A stretch of 64,000 bases of DNA from Paragonimus westermani (lineage: Eukaryota; Platyhelminthes; Trematoda; Plagiorchiida; Troglotrematidae): positions 176,119 through 240,118 of the forward strand of contig QNGE01000141.1 in the NCBI GenBank assembly GCA_008508345.1, in the 5' to 3' direction. Both the position numbers and the translations under genes were made by a program. The notes beneath the pieces are model-generated. The model did no database searches. It was not told the DNA's origin and saw nothing but the letters and a program-made list of their open reading frames with translations. Below are positions 62,485-64,000 of the stretch, piece by piece (position 1 is the first letter of the stretch; each line of letters begins with the position of its first letter).

Positions 62485-64000
62485 TATATTCCGTTCCCTC
62501 ACATGTCAGAATCTCGAGTCAAAGTCTCAAGGTGGTGTCTTTCAAATAAACCTCGCTCTATGGCAAAAACGGCCATCAAATGTCAGCGGTTATAGTTAAC
62601 CAAATGGCAGCATTATTCATCCTTCACCAGATTTTCTTCCCGTTTTTTACTCCAAGTTATTTTCCTTTCCTACACCTCCGCGTGATAATTGTTTTCTGGA
62701 TCTCAGACAACTGCTTAGCACTGGCACCTCCAATATCTGCACTATTCACCACTTTGGACAACAACCTTCCACAACAAACACCATCTTACGAAAGGGGCTT
62801 GTTGTGGGTTGTGTCGGAGAACGAGAGTAGGATTTTAGCACCGTTGTTTACTCGCCCAACTGTAAAGAGTTGTCGAACGAACCGCCTCCCTCAAGGCCTC
62901 TGTTAAGGCTTAACTTGAGCCTCGTAGTCACGCTAGGGTGAGAATCGCACTGAATTTTAAAGGAGAGCAAGCCTTGCGCGAGTGGACTCTAGCTAACATC
63001 GCCTTATGTGCTGCTGAACTCAGTACATCGGTTAATGTCCAAAAAACACTGTATATTCATTGTCAGCGTGTACTCCAACGGAAGGCTGTTTAGATTCTAC
63101 CAAAAACGCGTTCTACGAGCCCTTGGTTGACATTCAGAAGCGGGCTGAATAGTGACATCATCCTGCGATGTTAACACTCAGCTTGGTCGTCCTCCTTTAG
63201 AAAAGAGACCTCACGGAAGTATGTTTGATGTTCGGGCAGGACGAATTGAAAAATGACGATAACCTTCTACGGCTGTGCGCATAACACAGTCTACATGTTC
63301 CAGCCACCGCATCTCAACGTAGGAAGAGACAGTGCGTTAAATGAAGCCGAGTTTGTACCTCTGAACCGTGGACGAAATTTGGTCTCGCAGCGGTCAGTCA
63401 CATTTGGCGCCACTGTGTTGAAGACTGTTGTGCATTTTAGAACAACGACGTGGATTCGGACCATGCTATTGTGTGTGCCCGTCTCGTTTTCTCATTTGTC
63501 CAGTGGTCACACTAATATATGCGAGATGCATAGCTGACATTTCTGCGAGGGCAGTGTAAAGAATGCTTACCGGAAGCACTGTTGAAGGAGTTTACTAGTT
63601 CTGGTCAGGTGAAAGAACCTAACGCTTGGGAAAAATCGCAGTAGCTCTGATTTGTTCTGAGTTTACTGTAAATTTGTCACAGAACTGGACTTTCGACACA
63701 CTGAGCCTCTCAAAAAACGTAGAGAACCTAAACGCAAACTGACTGAAAGTCTGGACAAAGACTGTAAAAAATAAATGGTCTGATGGTCGAAAGAGATGAA
63801 ACAAATCTTTTTATCTGGGAATACAGGATATCTTTTTTTCTAATTCGCGGTTGTACTGGACGCCGAATTCCTCTAGGTAAGACTGCGTGAGAAAAAAGTG
63901 GTTCAGTCGTCACAAACAAAACGCGCCGATTCAACGGGTATGCTGAACATCTTGAGAAATAGTTCAGTTGGCTTCCATCAGTCCAAATAGACTGCGGGAT
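62485..64000. other. No feature recognised to the right edge
   Basis: Open frames at 62580-62906 and 63253-63537 (plus) and on the minus strand near the edge show no domain, repeat or splice pattern that I can support. Confidence 0.5.

Noticed and set aside
62810..63170. Possible long terminal repeat starting near TGTCGGAGAACG
   Set aside because: No second copy and no matching end or primer-binding site in the window.

Overview
The window looks like intron-rich, repeat-rich metazoan DNA. A flatworm (a trematode or a large tapeworm) is my best guess, resting on kilobase introns, degenerate Penelope-like elements with a GIY-YIG endonuclease and tRNA-derived SINEs. That placement is inference. 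There is no bacterial-style gene packing, and apart from the exons below open frames are no longer than chance predicts.

The main content is one plus-strand gene spread over at least 5.2-50.75 kb and probably from base 1. Eight exons (5185-5523, 12016-12528, 17703-17944, 20546-20696, 32430-32897, 39581-40150, 47865-48473, 50615-50752) have canonical AG/GT borders and join in one open frame of 3030 nt (1010 codons). They encode five immunoglobulin (Ig) domains, a divergent fibronectin-III-like membrane-proximal region, one transmembrane helix and the first residues of a cytoplasmic tail. Every domain border is a phase-1 intron; the third Ig domain is also split inside by a phase-0 intron. Two more exons at the left edge (1-230 and 356-428) appear to encode a further upstream Ig domain, so the N-terminus lies left of the window. 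Domain order and linkers fit the nephrin / Sticks-and-stones / Hibris group of cell-adhesion receptors, in a fast-evolving version with long insertions. The end of the cytoplasmic tail is unresolved; candidates lie at 54670-54833 and 55496-55657.

The introns hold decayed mobile DNA. A minus-strand Penelope-like N-terminal reverse transcriptase piece lies at 10351-10691. A larger minus-strand Penelope-like relic at 23722-25165 keeps reverse transcriptase and GIY-YIG remains. A plus-strand Ty3/gypsy-type reverse transcriptase relic lies at 38019-38430. A tRNA-derived SINE/foldback family occurs at about 16.4, 34.4, 35.0 and 38.7 kb, one copy with a clear 13-bp target-site duplication, and a second tRNA-like foldback sits at 3.2 kb. 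The three single-N bases in the window all fall inside these foldbacks. Several intronic stretches (26.3-26.6, 30.5-30.7 and 36.0-36.1 kb) resemble Ig half-exons without usable splice donors, possibly exon relics.

From about 55.7 kb to the right edge I see no supported gene, only a degenerate tRNA-like repeat near 62.0-62.5 kb.
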